From Legionella nautarum (GTDB lineage: Bacteria; Pseudomonadota; Gammaproteobacteria; Legionellales; Legionellaceae): a DNA stretch of 64,000 bases. The stretch covers positions 538,686 through 602,685 of the forward strand of contig NZ_LNYO01000013.1 in NCBI RefSeq assembly GCF_001467895.1. Direction: 5' to 3'. The notes under the pieces were generated by a model that worked only from the letters and a program-made list of their open reading frames with translations, made no database searches and was not told the origin of the DNA. The translations under genes and the position numbers were made by a program. The first letter of the stretch is position 1; each line of letters starts with the position of its first letter. Positions 16,995 to 26,273 of this stretch are shown one piece after another.

Positions 16995-18599
16995 ATGGCT
17001 GATGAGATTAAAATTAAAATCCCTGATATTGGTGGCGCGACCGATGTTGATGTTATTGAAATTATGGTTAAGCCCGGGGATGAAATAAAAAAAGATGCTT
17101 CCTTGCTTACTCTTGAATCCGATAAAGCAAGCATGGAAATTCCCTCACCTCAAGCGGGTAAAGTGAGCTCTGTAAAATTGAAGGTAGGTGATAAAGTTTC
17201 TGAAGGTGATGTTATTTTAACTTTAGCTGCAGAGAAGTCAGAGGCAGAAACAATCCCTACAAAGGCGGCTGAAGAGAAAAAAGCGGAAAAAGAACCTGAG
17301 AAAAAAACAGCGAAGGAATCAGAAAAACCCGTTGAAAAAAGTGATGGAGCTCAACAACGGCTCGAAGTACTTATTCCCGATATAGGTGGGGCAACCGATG
17401 TTGATGTCATCGACCTTATGGTAAGTGTTGGGCAGGCAATTGACAAAGATCAAGCACTGATCACACTTGAAGGCGATAAAGCAACTATGGATATCCCCGC
17501 TCCAGCAGCAGGGGTTATTAAAGAAATTTTGGTGAAGGTTGGTGATAAGGTTTCAGAAAACAGCCCCATTTTAATTCTCGAATCGGAAGAAGAAATTAGT
17601 GGGAAACCTGCTAAGCCAACCCCAGAGCAAGCTGCCCAAGAAGAAAAACCAGTCAGTCAAGAGCCTGTATCGACAACCCCAGCCGTTGAAAGTGTAGCAG
17701 GTGCTCAAGTTTCTGCTGGTCCTGCTGTCCGACGTATAGCCCGTGAATTCGGTGTTAATTTATCGGAGGTGAAGGGTACAGGCCGTAAATCAAGAATAAC
17801 CAAAGAAGATGTTCAACTTTATGTAAAAACCAAACTTAGTGAGAAGCAAGTTGGTGGTGGATTTTCATTGCCCACAGCGCCTACTATTGATTTTAGTAAA
17901 TTTGGTGAAATAGAAGTTAAACCTTTAAATAAAATCAAACGGTTAACTGGGGTGAATGTCCATCGATCTTGGATCACTATTCCCCATGTCACTCAATTTG
18001 ATGAAGCAGATATTACAGAATTAGAGGCGTTTAGAAAATCTGAAACTGAGAGCGCTAAACAGGCTGGTTATAAGTTAACCATTCTAGCTTTTGTGACCAA
18101 GGTAGTCGCAAAAGCATTAGCTGTTTACCCTCAGTTCAATGCTTCTTTGGATTCCTCTGGAGAAAATCTAGTTTATAAGCAGTATTACCATGTAGGTATA
18201 GCAGTTGAAACGCCGAATGGTTTAGTTGTTCCCGTTATAAAGAATGTGGATCAATTATCTGTAGGCGATATAGCGCTTGAGATGGCAAGGTTGAGCGCCA
18301 AAGCACGTGAAAAAGGATTGATGCCGGCTGATATGGCTGGTGGCTGTTTTACCATATCGAGTTTAGGTGGGATTGGTGGTACCGCGTTTACGCCAATTGT
18401 AAATAGTCCAGAAGTGGCGATTCTTGGGCTCTCACGCTCAAGTATGAAACCTGTCTATGAGCAAGGCGAATTTAAGCCGCGCTTAATGTTACCTTTATCA
18501 CTTTCTTATGATCATCGAGTCATTGATGGTGCAGAAGCTGCTCGCTTCGCGCGATTTATTAGTGAGTCGCTGAGTGATATACGACGAATATTATTGTGA
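16995..18599 (+). CDS. aceF: dihydrolipoamide acetyltransferase (pyruvate dehydrogenase E2)
   Basis: 534 residues. Core of the pyruvate dehydrogenase complex; transfers acetyl from lipoyl to coenzyme A. Two lipoyl domains are visible with modified Lys in ESDKASME and EGDKATMD, each followed by an Ala/Pro/Lys/Glu-rich hinge. Then comes the E1/E3-binding domain (AGPAVRRIAREFGVNL) and the catalytic domain ending in the active-site motif SYDHRVIDGAEAARF. E. coli has three lipoyl domains, this one two. The start at 16995 is chosen because GAGGA lies at correct spacing and the protein then begins MADEIKIKIPDIGG, the start of a lipoyl domain; an upstream ATG at 16956 would add 13 unrelated residues. 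Confidence 0.96.
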   Translation: MADEIKIKIPDIGGATDVDVIEIMVKPGDEIKKDASLLTLESDKASMEIPSPQAGKVSSVKLKVGDKVSEGDVILTLAAEKSEAETIPTKAAEEKKAEKEPEKKTAKESEKPVEKSDGAQQRLEVLIPDIGGATDVDVIDLMVSVGQAIDKDQALITLEGDKATMDIPAPAAGVIKEILVKVGDKVSENSPILILESEEEISGKPAKPTPEQAAQEEKPVSQEPVSTTPAVESVAGAQVSAGPAVRRIAREFGVNLSEVKGTGRKSRITKEDVQLYVKTKLSEKQVGGGFSLPTAPTIDFSKFGEIEVKPLNKIKRLTGVNVHRSWITIPHVTQFDEADITELEAFRKSETESAKQAGYKLTILAFVTKVVAKALAVYPQFNASLDSSGENLVYKQYYHVGIAVETPNGLVVPVIKNVDQLSVGDIALEMARLSAKAREKGLMPADMAGGCFTISSLGGIGGTAFTPIVNSPEVAILGLSRSSMKPVYEQGEFKPRLMLPLSLSYDHRVIDGAEAARFARFISESLSDIRRILL

Positions 18600-18678
18600 A
18601 GGATATTAGGCTTAAGCCCCTTGAGAGGGTTGCTTAGGCATTCTGTAAGTTGAGCTTAGTAATTTAATGAGGCATGTA

Positions 18679-20103
18679 ATGACTGGAAATATTAAAACTG
18701 AAGTAGTGGTCTTAGGTAGTGGTCCTGGTGGTTACTCTGCAGCATTTCGCGCTGCAGATTTGGGCAAAAAAGTCGTACTAGTAGAGCGTTATGATTCATT
18801 GGGCGGTGTTTGCTTAAATGTTGGCTGTATTCCTTCAAAAGCCTTGTTACATATCGCTAAGGTTATTGATGAAGCTCATGAAATGGCTGATCAAGGCGTT
18901 AGTTTTGCTAAGCCAAAATTAGATAGTAAAAAAATCGTTGCCTGGAAAAACTCTGTCGTTGGCAAACTGACTGGCGGTTTAAAAATTTTAGCTAAACAGC
19001 GAAAAGTGGAGGTAGTCACAGGTGTTGGCAAGTTTTCAGGAACACATCAGGTGACAGTCCAAGGAAAAGAGGGAATAACTACTATCGATTTCGACAATGC
19101 TATTGTTGCAGTGGGCAGTGAATCAATTCATTTGCCGTTTATTCCAGAAGATCCACGTATTTTTACCTCAACAGGTGCATTGGAGTTAGCCGACATCAAG
19201 GGCAGTTTAATGGTCTTAGGTGGTGGAATTATCGGCTTAGAAATGGCCACGGTTTATTCAGCTTTGGGTGTTGAAGTGACTGTTGTTGAGTTTATGGATC
19301 AACTTATTCCAGGAGCAGATGCTGATTTGGTCAATGTCTTACAAAAGAGAATGACTAAACAAGGGGTAAAATTCCTATTAAAGACCAAAGTGACTGCTAT
19401 GGAAGCTAAAAAAGATGGCATTTATATCTCAATGGAAGGCGAACATGCTACGGACAAGCCTACCTGTTTCCAACAAGTGTTGTACTGCGTAGGTAGAAAG
19501 GCAAATGGTGGCGCAATTGACGCAGAGAAGGCTGGTATTAAAGTTGATGAGCGTGGTTTTATTAAAGTTGATAAGCAATTGAGAACCAATGTTCCTCACA
19601 TCTATGCTATTGGAGATGTCATTGGTCAACCCATGCTAGCGCATAAAGCGATTCCTGAGGGTCGTCTTGCAGCAGAAGTGATAGCCGGTAAAAAACACTA
19701 TTTTGAACCTAAATGTATTCCATCTGTTGCCTATACTGATCCAGAAATTGCTTGGACGGGTTTGACTGAAAAAGAAGCAAAAGAAAAGGGAATTAGTTAT
19801 GAAAAATCAGTCTTCCCTTGGATTGCAAGCGGACGTGCTTTAAGCATGGGACGGGAAGAGGGGATGACGAAACTTCTTTTTGATCCAAAAAGCAAACGTA
19901 TCCTTGGCGCAGGTATTGTAGGAGTGAATGCAGGTGATTTAATCACGGAAGCTTCCTTAGCAATCGAAATGGAATGCGATGTTGAAGATATTGCTTTAAC
20001 TATTCATCCGCATCCAACCCTATCTGAACCCATAGGCTTAGCTGCAGAGATTTTCGAAGGTACAATCACTGATCTATATATGCCTAAAAAGAAAAAAGAA
20101 TAA
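18679..20103 (+). CDS. lpd: dihydrolipoamide dehydrogenase (E3)
   Basis: 474 residues. FAD enzyme that reoxidises dihydrolipoamide of the pyruvate and probably 2-oxoglutarate dehydrogenase complexes, making NADH. The FAD-binding GSGPGGYSAA, the redox-active disulfide GGVCLNVGCIPSKALL, the NAD-binding GGGIIGLEMATVY and the C-terminal catalytic His-Glu pair in IHPHPTLSEPIG are all present. The start at 18679 (MTGNIKTEVVVLG) is preferred because GAGG lies seven bases before it and the sequence aligns with the E. coli N-terminus. The upstream ATG at 18667 has no ribosome binding site. It follows aceF after 79 bases. Confidence 0.97.
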   Translation: MTGNIKTEVVVLGSGPGGYSAAFRAADLGKKVVLVERYDSLGGVCLNVGCIPSKALLHIAKVIDEAHEMADQGVSFAKPKLDSKKIVAWKNSVVGKLTGGLKILAKQRKVEVVTGVGKFSGTHQVTVQGKEGITTIDFDNAIVAVGSESIHLPFIPEDPRIFTSTGALELADIKGSLMVLGGGIIGLEMATVYSALGVEVTVVEFMDQLIPGADADLVNVLQKRMTKQGVKFLLKTKVTAMEAKKDGIYISMEGEHATDKPTCFQQVLYCVGRKANGGAIDAEKAGIKVDERGFIKVDKQLRTNVPHIYAIGDVIGQPMLAHKAIPEGRLAAEVIAGKKHYFEPKCIPSVAYTDPEIAWTGLTEKEAKEKGISYEKSVFPWIASGRALSMGREEGMTKLLFDPKSKRILGAGIVGVNAGDLITEASLAIEMECDVEDIALTIHPHPTLSEPIGLAAEIFEGTITDLYMPKKKKE

Positions 20104-20140
20104 ACTTTCCTAATAGGTAATCAAATAGGTTGGGAGTAGT

Positions 20141-20160
20141 CCTGGTTGCAAGCAACCAGG
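20141..20160. repeat. 20-base perfect inverted repeat upstream of rimI
   Basis: CCTGGTTGC and GCAACCAGG surround a two-base AA centre, 37 bases after the lpd stop. No T run follows on either strand, so it is more likely an operator or RNA hairpin between lpd and rimI than a terminator. Confidence 0.5.
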
Positions 20161-20196
20161 CTATGCGCAGTAGTTAGTAGGAGAATTTGAGACCAA

Positions 20197-20655
20197 ATGT
20201 TGCCTAAAATACGCCCAATGTTGCAGAATGATATCGATCAAGTGTATGAGATTGAAAAATCAACACATCGTGCCCCGTGGGGACGAGATATTTTAAGCGA
20301 TTGTGTATTAGTAGGTTATGATTGTCGTGTCTTAGAGTTAACTAGCAATAACAGCAGCAAAATTATTGGCTATATTATCAGTCGCTACAGCTTTAATGTT
20401 TGTCATATTTTAAATTTGTGCGTTAGCCTTGCTCAACAAGGTAAGGGCTATGGTCAATTGCTTTTGAAATCAGTACTTGATCCACTAAGTAATAATAAAG
20501 CGATCAACACGGTGATTCTGGAGGTACGCCCCAGTAACAACGCGGCGATTGCTTTATATGAAAAGTTTGGTTTTAAGCAAGATTCCATTAAGAAGGGCTA
20601 TTACAATGATGGTGAAAAACTAGAAGACGCAATTTTGCTGAAGAAAATGCTTTGA
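20197..20655 (+). CDS. rimI: ribosomal protein S18 alanine N-acetyltransferase
   Basis: 152 residues, GNAT fold. RimI acetylates the N-terminal Ala of S18. The acetyl-CoA binding motif is VSLAQQGKGYGQLLL (Q/R-x-x-G-x-G/A), followed by VILEVRPSNNAAIALYEKFGF, where the Glu, Asn and Tyr positions are those used by RimI-type enzymes. The N-terminus is MLPKIRPMLQNDIDQVYEIE, with PWG at residues 28-30 as usual for RimI. It is preceded by TAGGAG. The 3' neighbour is convergent, with ten bases between the two stops. Confidence 0.88.
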   Translation: MLPKIRPMLQNDIDQVYEIEKSTHRAPWGRDILSDCVLVGYDCRVLELTSNNSSKIIGYIISRYSFNVCHILNLCVSLAQQGKGYGQLLLKSVLDPLSNNKAINTVILEVRPSNNAAIALYEKFGFKQDSIKKGYYNDGEKLEDAILLKKML

Positions 20656-20665
20656 ATAGGTTTTA

Positions 20666-21781
20666 TCAGGATGTCCAAATTTTACACTGCTCTTCAACAA
20701 CTTTGGGAAAAGAATTAAATTGCTTCAACAGTTGTCTTAGGATAATAGAGTCATCCTGTTGATTCATTGCATCTTGGGCCATCTGTAAGATATAGGGCAT
20801 TGAATTTAATTTATTGGCATAGACCTCGATTTTCCTTACAGTTTCTAAAATATCATCCTTAATGAGGCAACTTCTTTGAGTATAGGGATTAATAATAGCT
20901 CCGCCAAAGCCATAGCGACAGGCTTGAAAACGATTATAACCATAGACATAGTAGAGATCGGGTATAATTTCATCCGGTTTTTCTTCTATAAGATAAAGTG
21001 ACAAAGCCTGAAGATAAGCTGCGATGACTACTGCTTTTTTAATAGTGAGCGGGGTATCGCATATTCTTATTTCGACGGTACCATACTCAGGCTTAGGCCG
21101 AATATCCCAATAAAAATCTTTCATTGATTCAATGATGCCCAGTCCTTTCAATTTATAAAAATAAGTTGAAAACTCTTGCCAATCAGTAAAATAAGGAATC
21201 ACGCCACTTAAGGGAAATGAATTAAAAACAGTGGCTCGAGAAGAATGGAACCCAGTATCTATTCCTTGATAAAAGGGAGAGGAAGCAGAAATAGCTAGAA
21301 AATGCGGTATATAACGCGATAGTGCATGAGTTAGATAGAAGGCATCATCGCGATTAGCACAGCCAATATGAATATGTTGGCCAAATACGGTCGACCGTTT
21401 TGATAAATAACGATAATGTCGGGATAAATTTTTATAGCGCTTTGTTGGAAATATTTTTTGTAGTGACCATTTATGAAAAGGATGTGTTCCTCCACCACAA
21501 AAAAGCAAATCAAATTCTTCACCAAAATTCATTAATACGCTTTGTAGAATGTACAATTCTTCAAGTAAAACGTTTACCGAATGATGAATCGAAGAATTGA
21601 TTTCAATCATTGATTGAGTAATTTCAGGTTTTATTTGTTTTTGATAAGTATGCTCTTTAATGTTTCTGATGAGATCTTTGGCTCTGGATGCCAGGGCGAA
21701 ACTGTGGGGATCGATGATTTGTAATTCTAATTCAACGCCAATTGAACCTGCCATCGACTGCTTAAAGGATAATGTTCTCAT
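20666..21781 (-). CDS. GCS2-family carboxylate-amine ligase (YbdK-like)
   Basis: 371 residues. The family joins an amino acid to a carboxylate using ATP; YbdK of E. coli has weak glutamate-cysteine ligase activity. Visible features are the nucleotide/substrate-binding GSIGVELELQIID near residue 12, the SMIEINSSIHHSVN segment, GGGTHPFHKW, the FGQHIHIGCAN motif with His residues, and YGTVEIRICDTPLT near residue 235. The start has AGGAATTTATT before ATG. Real glutathione synthesis is probably by other genes, so the product here is unknown. Confidence 0.82.
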   Translation of the reverse strand: MRTLSFKQSMAGSIGVELELQIIDPHSFALASRAKDLIRNIKEHTYQKQIKPEITQSMIEINSSIHHSVNVLLEELYILQSVLMNFGEEFDLLFCGGGTHPFHKWSLQKIFPTKRYKNLSRHYRYLSKRSTVFGQHIHIGCANRDDAFYLTHALSRYIPHFLAISASSPFYQGIDTGFHSSRATVFNSFPLSGVIPYFTDWQEFSTYFYKLKGLGIIESMKDFYWDIRPKPEYGTVEIRICDTPLTIKKAVVIAAYLQALSLYLIEEKPDEIIPDLYYVYGYNRFQACRYGFGGAIINPYTQRSCLIKDDILETVRKIEVYANKLNSMPYILQMAQDAMNQQDDSIILRQLLKQFNSFPKVVEEQCKIWTS

Positions 21782-21842
21782 AATAAATTCCTAAAAAGGT
21801 AATTCTAAACATCTTAAGCAGATAAGGTATCATATTTAAAGA

Positions 21843-22613
21843 TTAGTTCATTTTTGCTAAAAACTCTTGTAGATGAGGTTTATGAGCTTCGCTTTGTAAA
21901 TAGCGCTGTAAATGCTGCAGCGCTAGTGCGTAATCCTCGTGTGTGAATATTCCTCGTATTAATTCAAAGCGCAGGTATACACAGTAAGTATTTAAAACAT
22001 CCGTTTCACAATAATCGCGGATGCTTTTAAGATTTCCTGAACAAAACTGATCCCAAACTTTGGCACCACTCATGCCCATTTTCCCGGGAAATCCAAGCAT
22101 AGAAGCAATATCATCCAGCGGAGCAAAGGCTTTACTTTGATAAGAGGCTAAAACGTCCATCAGATCGAGATGTCGATAATGAAAACGATTGAGATAATTG
22201 TTCCAGCGAAAGGTTTGCTGATTTTCGCCTGCTTCCCAGTAAGTTGAAGCAGATACACCATGAAGTAAGGCACGATAATGGAGGACGGGTAAGTCAAAAC
22301 CGCAACCATTCCAACTCACTAAAGTCGGGGTATATTTATCAATACCTGAAAAAAAACGTTGTATTAAATCTTTTTCATCAGAATGTTCATCGCCGAGAGA
22401 CCAGACTTTAAGATTCGAACCTTGACTAAGTACTAAAGAAATGGCGACGATTTTTTGTAGGTAATGGGGTAGGAATTCATTGCCAGTTTTAGCGCGACGC
22501 AGTGCAAAAAGCGCATTTGCCGTATCCTCATCGGATAAATTTTGCAGATTATATAAATTTCGTCCCGCTTCTACGTCAGGGATCGTTTCAATATCGAATA
22601 CTAAAATGCTCAT
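21843..22613 (-). CDS. PolB-like 3'-5' exonuclease (WlaX type)
   Basis: 256 residues. The first motif FDIETIPD holds the Asp-x-Glu of DEDD exonucleases, SWNGCGFDLPVL is the second motif, and YCETDVLNTYCVYLRF is the third, with Asp and nearby Tyr. This matches the predicted 3'-5' exonucleases related to the exonuclease domain of DNA polymerase II (also called WlaX). It likely trims single-stranded nucleic acid ends; the substrate is not known. It stands 61 bases upstream of the GCS2 ligase on the same strand. Confidence 0.85.
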   Translation of the reverse strand: MSILVFDIETIPDVEAGRNLYNLQNLSDEDTANALFALRRAKTGNEFLPHYLQKIVAISLVLSQGSNLKVWSLGDEHSDEKDLIQRFFSGIDKYTPTLVSWNGCGFDLPVLHYRALLHGVSASTYWEAGENQQTFRWNNYLNRFHYRHLDLMDVLASYQSKAFAPLDDIASMLGFPGKMGMSGAKVWDQFCSGNLKSIRDYCETDVLNTYCVYLRFELIRGIFTHEDYALALQHLQRYLQSEAHKPHLQEFLAKMN

Positions 22614-22802
22614 TAGATAAAGTCAGGTATTGATTTATCAGCAAGTTAGCACAGCTTACTGAATTTGTGAATCTGCAACCTGCATGCAAGAAAAACAGAT
22701 TGTTATAAACAGTGGCAAATAAAACTAATTCTCTAAAAAAATATTTAATTTTGTTGCCATTTTTGTTACTAATACGTGACCGATTTACCGCGATGAATAA
22801 AA

Positions 22803-23384
22803 ATGAATGTTAAATCATTAACGCTTTTTATATTTAGTTTTTTACTTGCATCCTGTGTTAGTAAGCCGCCCACTGATGTCAATAATATATGCCAGATTTT
22901 TAAGCAATATCCACAGTGGTATCGCGATGCTAAGGATGTTGAACGGCGTTGGAAAGTTTCTGTTCCCATTCAAATGGCTATCATTCATCAGGAATCAAAA
23001 TTTGATGGTAGAGCAAAACCACCGCGGACGAAACTTTTGTGGATTATTCCTTTTAAAAGACCTTCAACCGCTTATGGATATACGCAAGCACTGCGGACCA
23101 CCTGGCGACAATATAAAAAAGCAGAGAATGGTGGCGGTATGATGGCTTCACGTGATGCCTTTGATGACGCGGTAGATTTTATCGGTTGGTATGTTAACCA
23201 AGCGAATCAAAGAGCTCATATACCAAGAGATGACGCATATCGCTTATATTTGGCTTATCATGAAGGAATAGGCGGTTATCAGCGTAAAACCTATTTGCAA
23301 AAGCCCTGGTTGATTCAAGTTGCACGAAAGGTGAAGGCACGGTCTCAAATCTATCAAGCACAATTAAATCATTGTAGAAGATGA
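22803..23384 (+). CDS. lytic transglycosylase-like lipoprotein
   Basis: 193 residues. A signal peptide ends in a LLASC lipobox, giving a lipoprotein with the Cys at residue 18. The body is an SLT-type transglycosylase fold: the catalytic Glu lies in MAIIHQESKFDGRAKP, and the later AYGYTQAL, and YLAYHEGIGGYQRKTY segments are the usual substrate-groove motifs. It would cleave peptidoglycan at the periplasmic face of the outer or inner membrane. The ribosome binding site is poor, so expression may be low. The gene is monocistronic. Confidence 0.85.
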   Translation: MNVKSLTLFIFSFLLASCVSKPPTDVNNICQIFKQYPQWYRDAKDVERRWKVSVPIQMAIIHQESKFDGRAKPPRTKLLWIIPFKRPSTAYGYTQALRTTWRQYKKAENGGGMMASRDAFDDAVDFIGWYVNQANQRAHIPRDDAYRLYLAYHEGIGGYQRKTYLQKPWLIQVARKVKARSQIYQAQLNHCRR

Positions 23385-23423
23385 ATGCTTGTTAAAATAT
23401 GATATAAATAGGGGATTAGCTGA

Positions 23424-23500
23424 TACGTCATCTATCGCTAGGCTCGGGATGACGTACGAGGGTGGGCCATTACGGTTATTCCCCTTTTTGCGGTAATGGC
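23424..23500. repeat. two inverted repeats in the leader region of adk
   Basis: The first has perfect eight-base arms TACGTCAT (23424-23431) and ATGACGTA (23449-23456) with a 17-base spacer containing GGCTCGGGATGACG, a phrase like common dispersed hairpins in other genomes. The second has eight-base arms GCCATTAC (23466-23473) and GTAATGGC (23493-23500). Neither is followed by a T run. They lie between the transglycosylase gene and adk. Confidence 0.5.
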
Positions 23501-23589
23501 TTGCTATTGAAAATAACATATTATAAAAGACTGACATACTCAAAAAAGAGTCAAAGTCGGTGGTAAATAATTTAAGTAGGAGTTTATTG

Positions 23590-24279
23590 ATGCGATTAAT
23601 GTTATTGGGTGGTCCTGGAGCAGGGAAAGGAACTCAGGCACTTAAATTAATTGACTATTTTAACATACCGCAAATTTCTACTGGAGATATGCTTCGCTCC
23701 GCGATTGCAGCGGGAACTGAGTTGGGCAAAAGTGCTAAAAAGATCATGGACGCAGGACAATTAGTTTCAGACGAAATTATTATTGCTTTGGTCAAAGAAC
23801 GGTTAAAACAACCTGATTGTCAAAAAGGCTTTTTGTTTGATGGTTTCCCCCGCACAATTCCTCAAGCCGATGCGTTAAAAGAAGCGCATATTAAGCTTGA
23901 TCATGTGATTGAAATTGCAGTTCCAGACGAAGAGATTATTCATCGTATCAGTGGGCGACGAGTTCATGTAGCTTCTGGTCGTGTTTATCATATTGAATTT
24001 AACCCACCTAAAGTGGCAGGGACGGATGATCAAACAGGCGAACCATTAATTCAGCGCGATGATGATAAAGAAGAGACTATTAAGCATCGTTTGGCAGTAT
24101 ATCATCAGCAAACTGAACCCTTAGTTAAGTACTATCAAAACTGGGAACAAGAAAGTAAAAATGCACCTCGATTCCATCGTATTAATGGAATTGGTAGTGT
24201 TAACGATATTTTTAACCGGATTTTGTCTTGCTTAGCAACTTCAAGGAGCGCACATGCCGACTTACCCTCTGATGTCTAA
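23590..24279 (+). CDS. adk: adenylate kinase
   Basis: 229 residues. Interconverts AMP, ADP and ATP. The P-loop [10 protein letters not shown], the AMP-binding [18 protein letters not shown], and the long LID segment ([20 protein letters not shown]) without zinc cysteines all match the E. coli form. The start at 23590 ([10 protein letters not shown]) has TAGGAG at good distance; the longer frame from 23560 adds ten unrelated residues. The family normally ends near residue 215 ([11 protein letters not shown] here), but the frame runs another 14 residues into the thioredoxin gene, a 26-base overlap. This C-terminal tail is made of DNA that also carries the next gene's ribosome binding site. Confidence 0.95.
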   Translation: MRLMLLGGPGAGKGTQALKLIDYFNIPQISTGDMLRSAIAAGTELGKSAKKIMDAGQLVSDEIIIALVKERLKQPDCQKGFLFDGFPRTIPQADALKEAHIKLDHVIEIAVPDEEIIHRISGRRVHVASGRVYHIEFNPPKVAGTDDQTGEPLIQRDDDKEETIKHRLAVYHQQTEPLVKYYQNWEQESKNAPRFHRINGIGSVNDIFNRILSCLATSRSAHADLPSDV

Positions 24280-24613
24280 TCAATTTGATGAACTTATTAA
24301 GAACAATGAGATAGTTTTTATAGATTTTTGGGCTGAATGGTGTGCGCCTTGTAAATCATTTGGGGTCATTTACGAGCAAGTTGCCGATGAAAATCCCTCA
24401 ATAAAATTTACGAAAGTAAATATTGAAAAAGAGGCAGAGTTTGCTGATTATTTCCAGATACGCTCAATACCTCATTTGATGATTTTTAAACAAGGAATCC
24501 TCATTTATTCGGAAGCTGGTGCTATGCCTGAATCCATGTTAAAAGATTTAGTCAAACAGGCTATCGATGTTGATGTCAGTGAAATTCGGGCGAAAATTGA
24601 TGAGGAAGAGTAA
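24254..24613 (+). CDS. thioredoxin-family protein
   Basis: 119 residues. The active site is WCAPCK in [17 protein letters not shown], and the cis-Pro loop is [13 protein letters not shown], as in thioredoxins. A C-terminal acidic extension (AKIDEEE) is present. It lacks a signal peptide, so it is cytoplasmic. A perfect AAGGAG six bases before the ATG supports the start at 24254, which lies inside the 3' end of adk. It is probably a second, specialised thioredoxin rather than TrxA itself, since the residues around the loop (SIPHLMIF) differ from the usual GIPTLLLF. Confidence 0.85.
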   Translation: MPTYPLMSNQFDELIKNNEIVFIDFWAEWCAPCKSFGVIYEQVADENPSIKFTKVNIEKEAEFADYFQIRSIPHLMIFKQGILIYSEAGAMPESMLKDLVKQAIDVDVSEIRAKIDEEE

Positions 24614-24622
24614 TAGTCTCTG

Positions 24623-26113
24623 CTAGGGATTGCTCTTACTAACTAAATACTCCGCTAAATTCTGCTTATCTGTGGAGCTGAAATCTAAGCCTAATTTAGT
24701 ACGGCGCCAAAGAATGTCCTCGCAACTCTTGGCCCATTCTTCTCGACACAAATAATCTACCTCAATTTGATAGAGGCCATGACCAAATTCTTGGCCTAAA
24801 TCAGACATTTTATTAGAGCCACCCAGAAGTAGTTCGGATCGAGTGCCATAGCTTGTCAAGTAACGCTCTTTAAGTTGTTCATCAAGCCAAAAATATTTTT
24901 CTCGTGCATGATGAGCGTATTCTTTATAGGGCCAGTTATCGAGTGTAGAACCAGGAAGTGGTTTATAGGCGGATTGAGAATCTTTTAAATAAGGGAAAAT
25001 AGGCTGAAGTAGATTGACTGTTTCCAGCGAGGCTTGTCGATAGGTAGTAATTTTCCCACCATAAATAGTGACCGCGGGTGCGGGCACTTCAGTGTAACAA
25101 CAGCTGTAATCGCGACTTAAGGTACTTAACTTTTCGTTAGTCGATGCCAGCAGCGGACGAACACCGCTCCAGCTATTAATCATGTTCTTTCGCTCTAAAT
25201 GGCAATTAAAGTAGCCATTGACAAGCTTGGATAGGTACTCAACTTCCTCAGTTGAAATGGTTACTTTATCTAAAGACCCATTGAATGCAACATCGGTGGT
25301 GCCAATCATTGTATGACCATGATAGGGAATTACAAAGACGATGCGTTGGTCATCATTTTGTAGAAGATAGGCATGATTTCCTTCATAAAGCTTATGGACA
25401 ACCATATGACTTCCTTTAACCAATGACAGCTTAAATTGGTTGGGCACTTGCAAAAGGTCATTAATCGATTCGACCCAGGGACCAGCAGCATTAATAATTG
25501 ATTTAGCTTTGATCACGCGCTGCTGGCCCGTTTTCGATTGAACTGTTAAATGCCAAAGCTTATTCGATACCCTTGCTGCAATTAACTCAGTGTCTCTTTG
25601 AATTGAAGCGCCTTGCTCTTTAGCTTGCAAGGCATTAGTTATTGTTAAACGAGCATCGTCGGTAGCGCAGTCATAGAATAAAAATCCTTTATTGTATGAC
25701 TCTCTTAATGGGGAAAAAAAAGCGGACGGAGCACTGCGGCGAATAAACTTCGACCTCGGCAGCTCATTTTTGCGGCTTAAATTGTCATAAACAAATAAAC
25801 CAGTCCGTAAAAGCCAGGTTGGACGCATATTGCGTTGATAAGGTAAAACAAAAGAAAGTGGATGAACCAAATGTGGAGCTAAGTTAAGTAGTAGCTGTCT
25901 TTCATTCAGTGCCTTTTTGACTAAAGCAAAATCATAGTGTTCTAAATAACGCAAGCCACCGTGGATGAGCTTGCTGCTAGAGGAGGACGTTTTAGAGGCA
26001 AGATCATCTTTTTCGAGAAGCACGACGGATAGCCCTCGAAGAGCAGCATCTGCAGCCGCGCCACAGCCATTAATGCCTCCGCCAATAATTGCTACATCGA
26101 AAACATAGTCCAT
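24623..26113 (-). CDS. glpD: aerobic glycerol-3-phosphate dehydrogenase
   Basis: 496 residues. FAD enzyme at the inner membrane that oxidises glycerol-3-phosphate to dihydroxyacetone phosphate and feeds quinones. The N-terminal FAD motif FDVAIIGGGINGCGAAADAA, the second-strand VVLLEKDDLASKTSSSSSKL, HGGLRYLEHYDF and the later SGVRPLL match GlpD. The C-terminus contains the DAO C-terminal helical domain. It is divergent from glpK with 160 bases between. The GGAG at suitable distance supports the ATG at 26113. Confidence 0.95.
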   Translation of the reverse strand: MDYVFDVAIIGGGINGCGAAADAALRGLSVVLLEKDDLASKTSSSSSKLIHGGLRYLEHYDFALVKKALNERQLLLNLAPHLVHPLSFVLPYQRNMRPTWLLRTGLFVYDNLSRKNELPRSKFIRRSAPSAFFSPLRESYNKGFLFYDCATDDARLTITNALQAKEQGASIQRDTELIAARVSNKLWHLTVQSKTGQQRVIKAKSIINAAGPWVESINDLLQVPNQFKLSLVKGSHMVVHKLYEGNHAYLLQNDDQRIVFVIPYHGHTMIGTTDVAFNGSLDKVTISTEEVEYLSKLVNGYFNCHLERKNMINSWSGVRPLLASTNEKLSTLSRDYSCCYTEVPAPAVTIYGGKITTYRQASLETVNLLQPIFPYLKDSQSAYKPLPGSTLDNWPYKEYAHHAREKYFWLDEQLKERYLTSYGTRSELLLGGSNKMSDLGQEFGHGLYQIEVDYLCREEWAKSCEDILWRRTKLGLDFSSTDKQNLAEYLVSKSNP

Positions 26114-26150
26114 GTTCTTGTCTCCGCAAAAAGCGTATAGAATAAGTATC

Positions 26151-26182
26151 GGCCGCCATTATCCAAGTATTAATGGCCGGCC
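26151..26182. promoter_or_regulatory. inverted repeat in the glpD-glpK divergent promoter region
   Basis: GGCCGCCATTA (26151-26161) pairs with TAATGGCCGGCC (26171-26182) through 11 base pairs with one bulged C. It lies 38-69 bases upstream of the glpD start and has no T run, so an operator for a shared regulator such as a GlpR-type repressor is possible; that is a guess. A separate perfect TATAAT at 26252-26257 may be the glpK -10 box, though its -35 match is poor. Confidence 0.4.
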
Positions 26183-26273
26183 ATCATGAACGCATGAAAA
26201 TTTTCAAGATAAGACTCTCACTGTGTTCAGGAGAAATGCCTTTACCTTTATTATAATAGGGAAATAGAAACGA

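Noticed and set aside
23424-23456. Inverted repeat before adk as a rho-independent terminator of the transglycosylase gene
   Set aside because: No T run follows and the 17-base spacer is long; it is better treated as a dispersed hairpin.
26236-26256. Six-codon leader peptide MPLPLL with a good CAGGAG site before glpK
   Set aside because: Too short to judge; it contains the probable -10 box of glpK in its last codons, so it would not be transcribed from that promoter.
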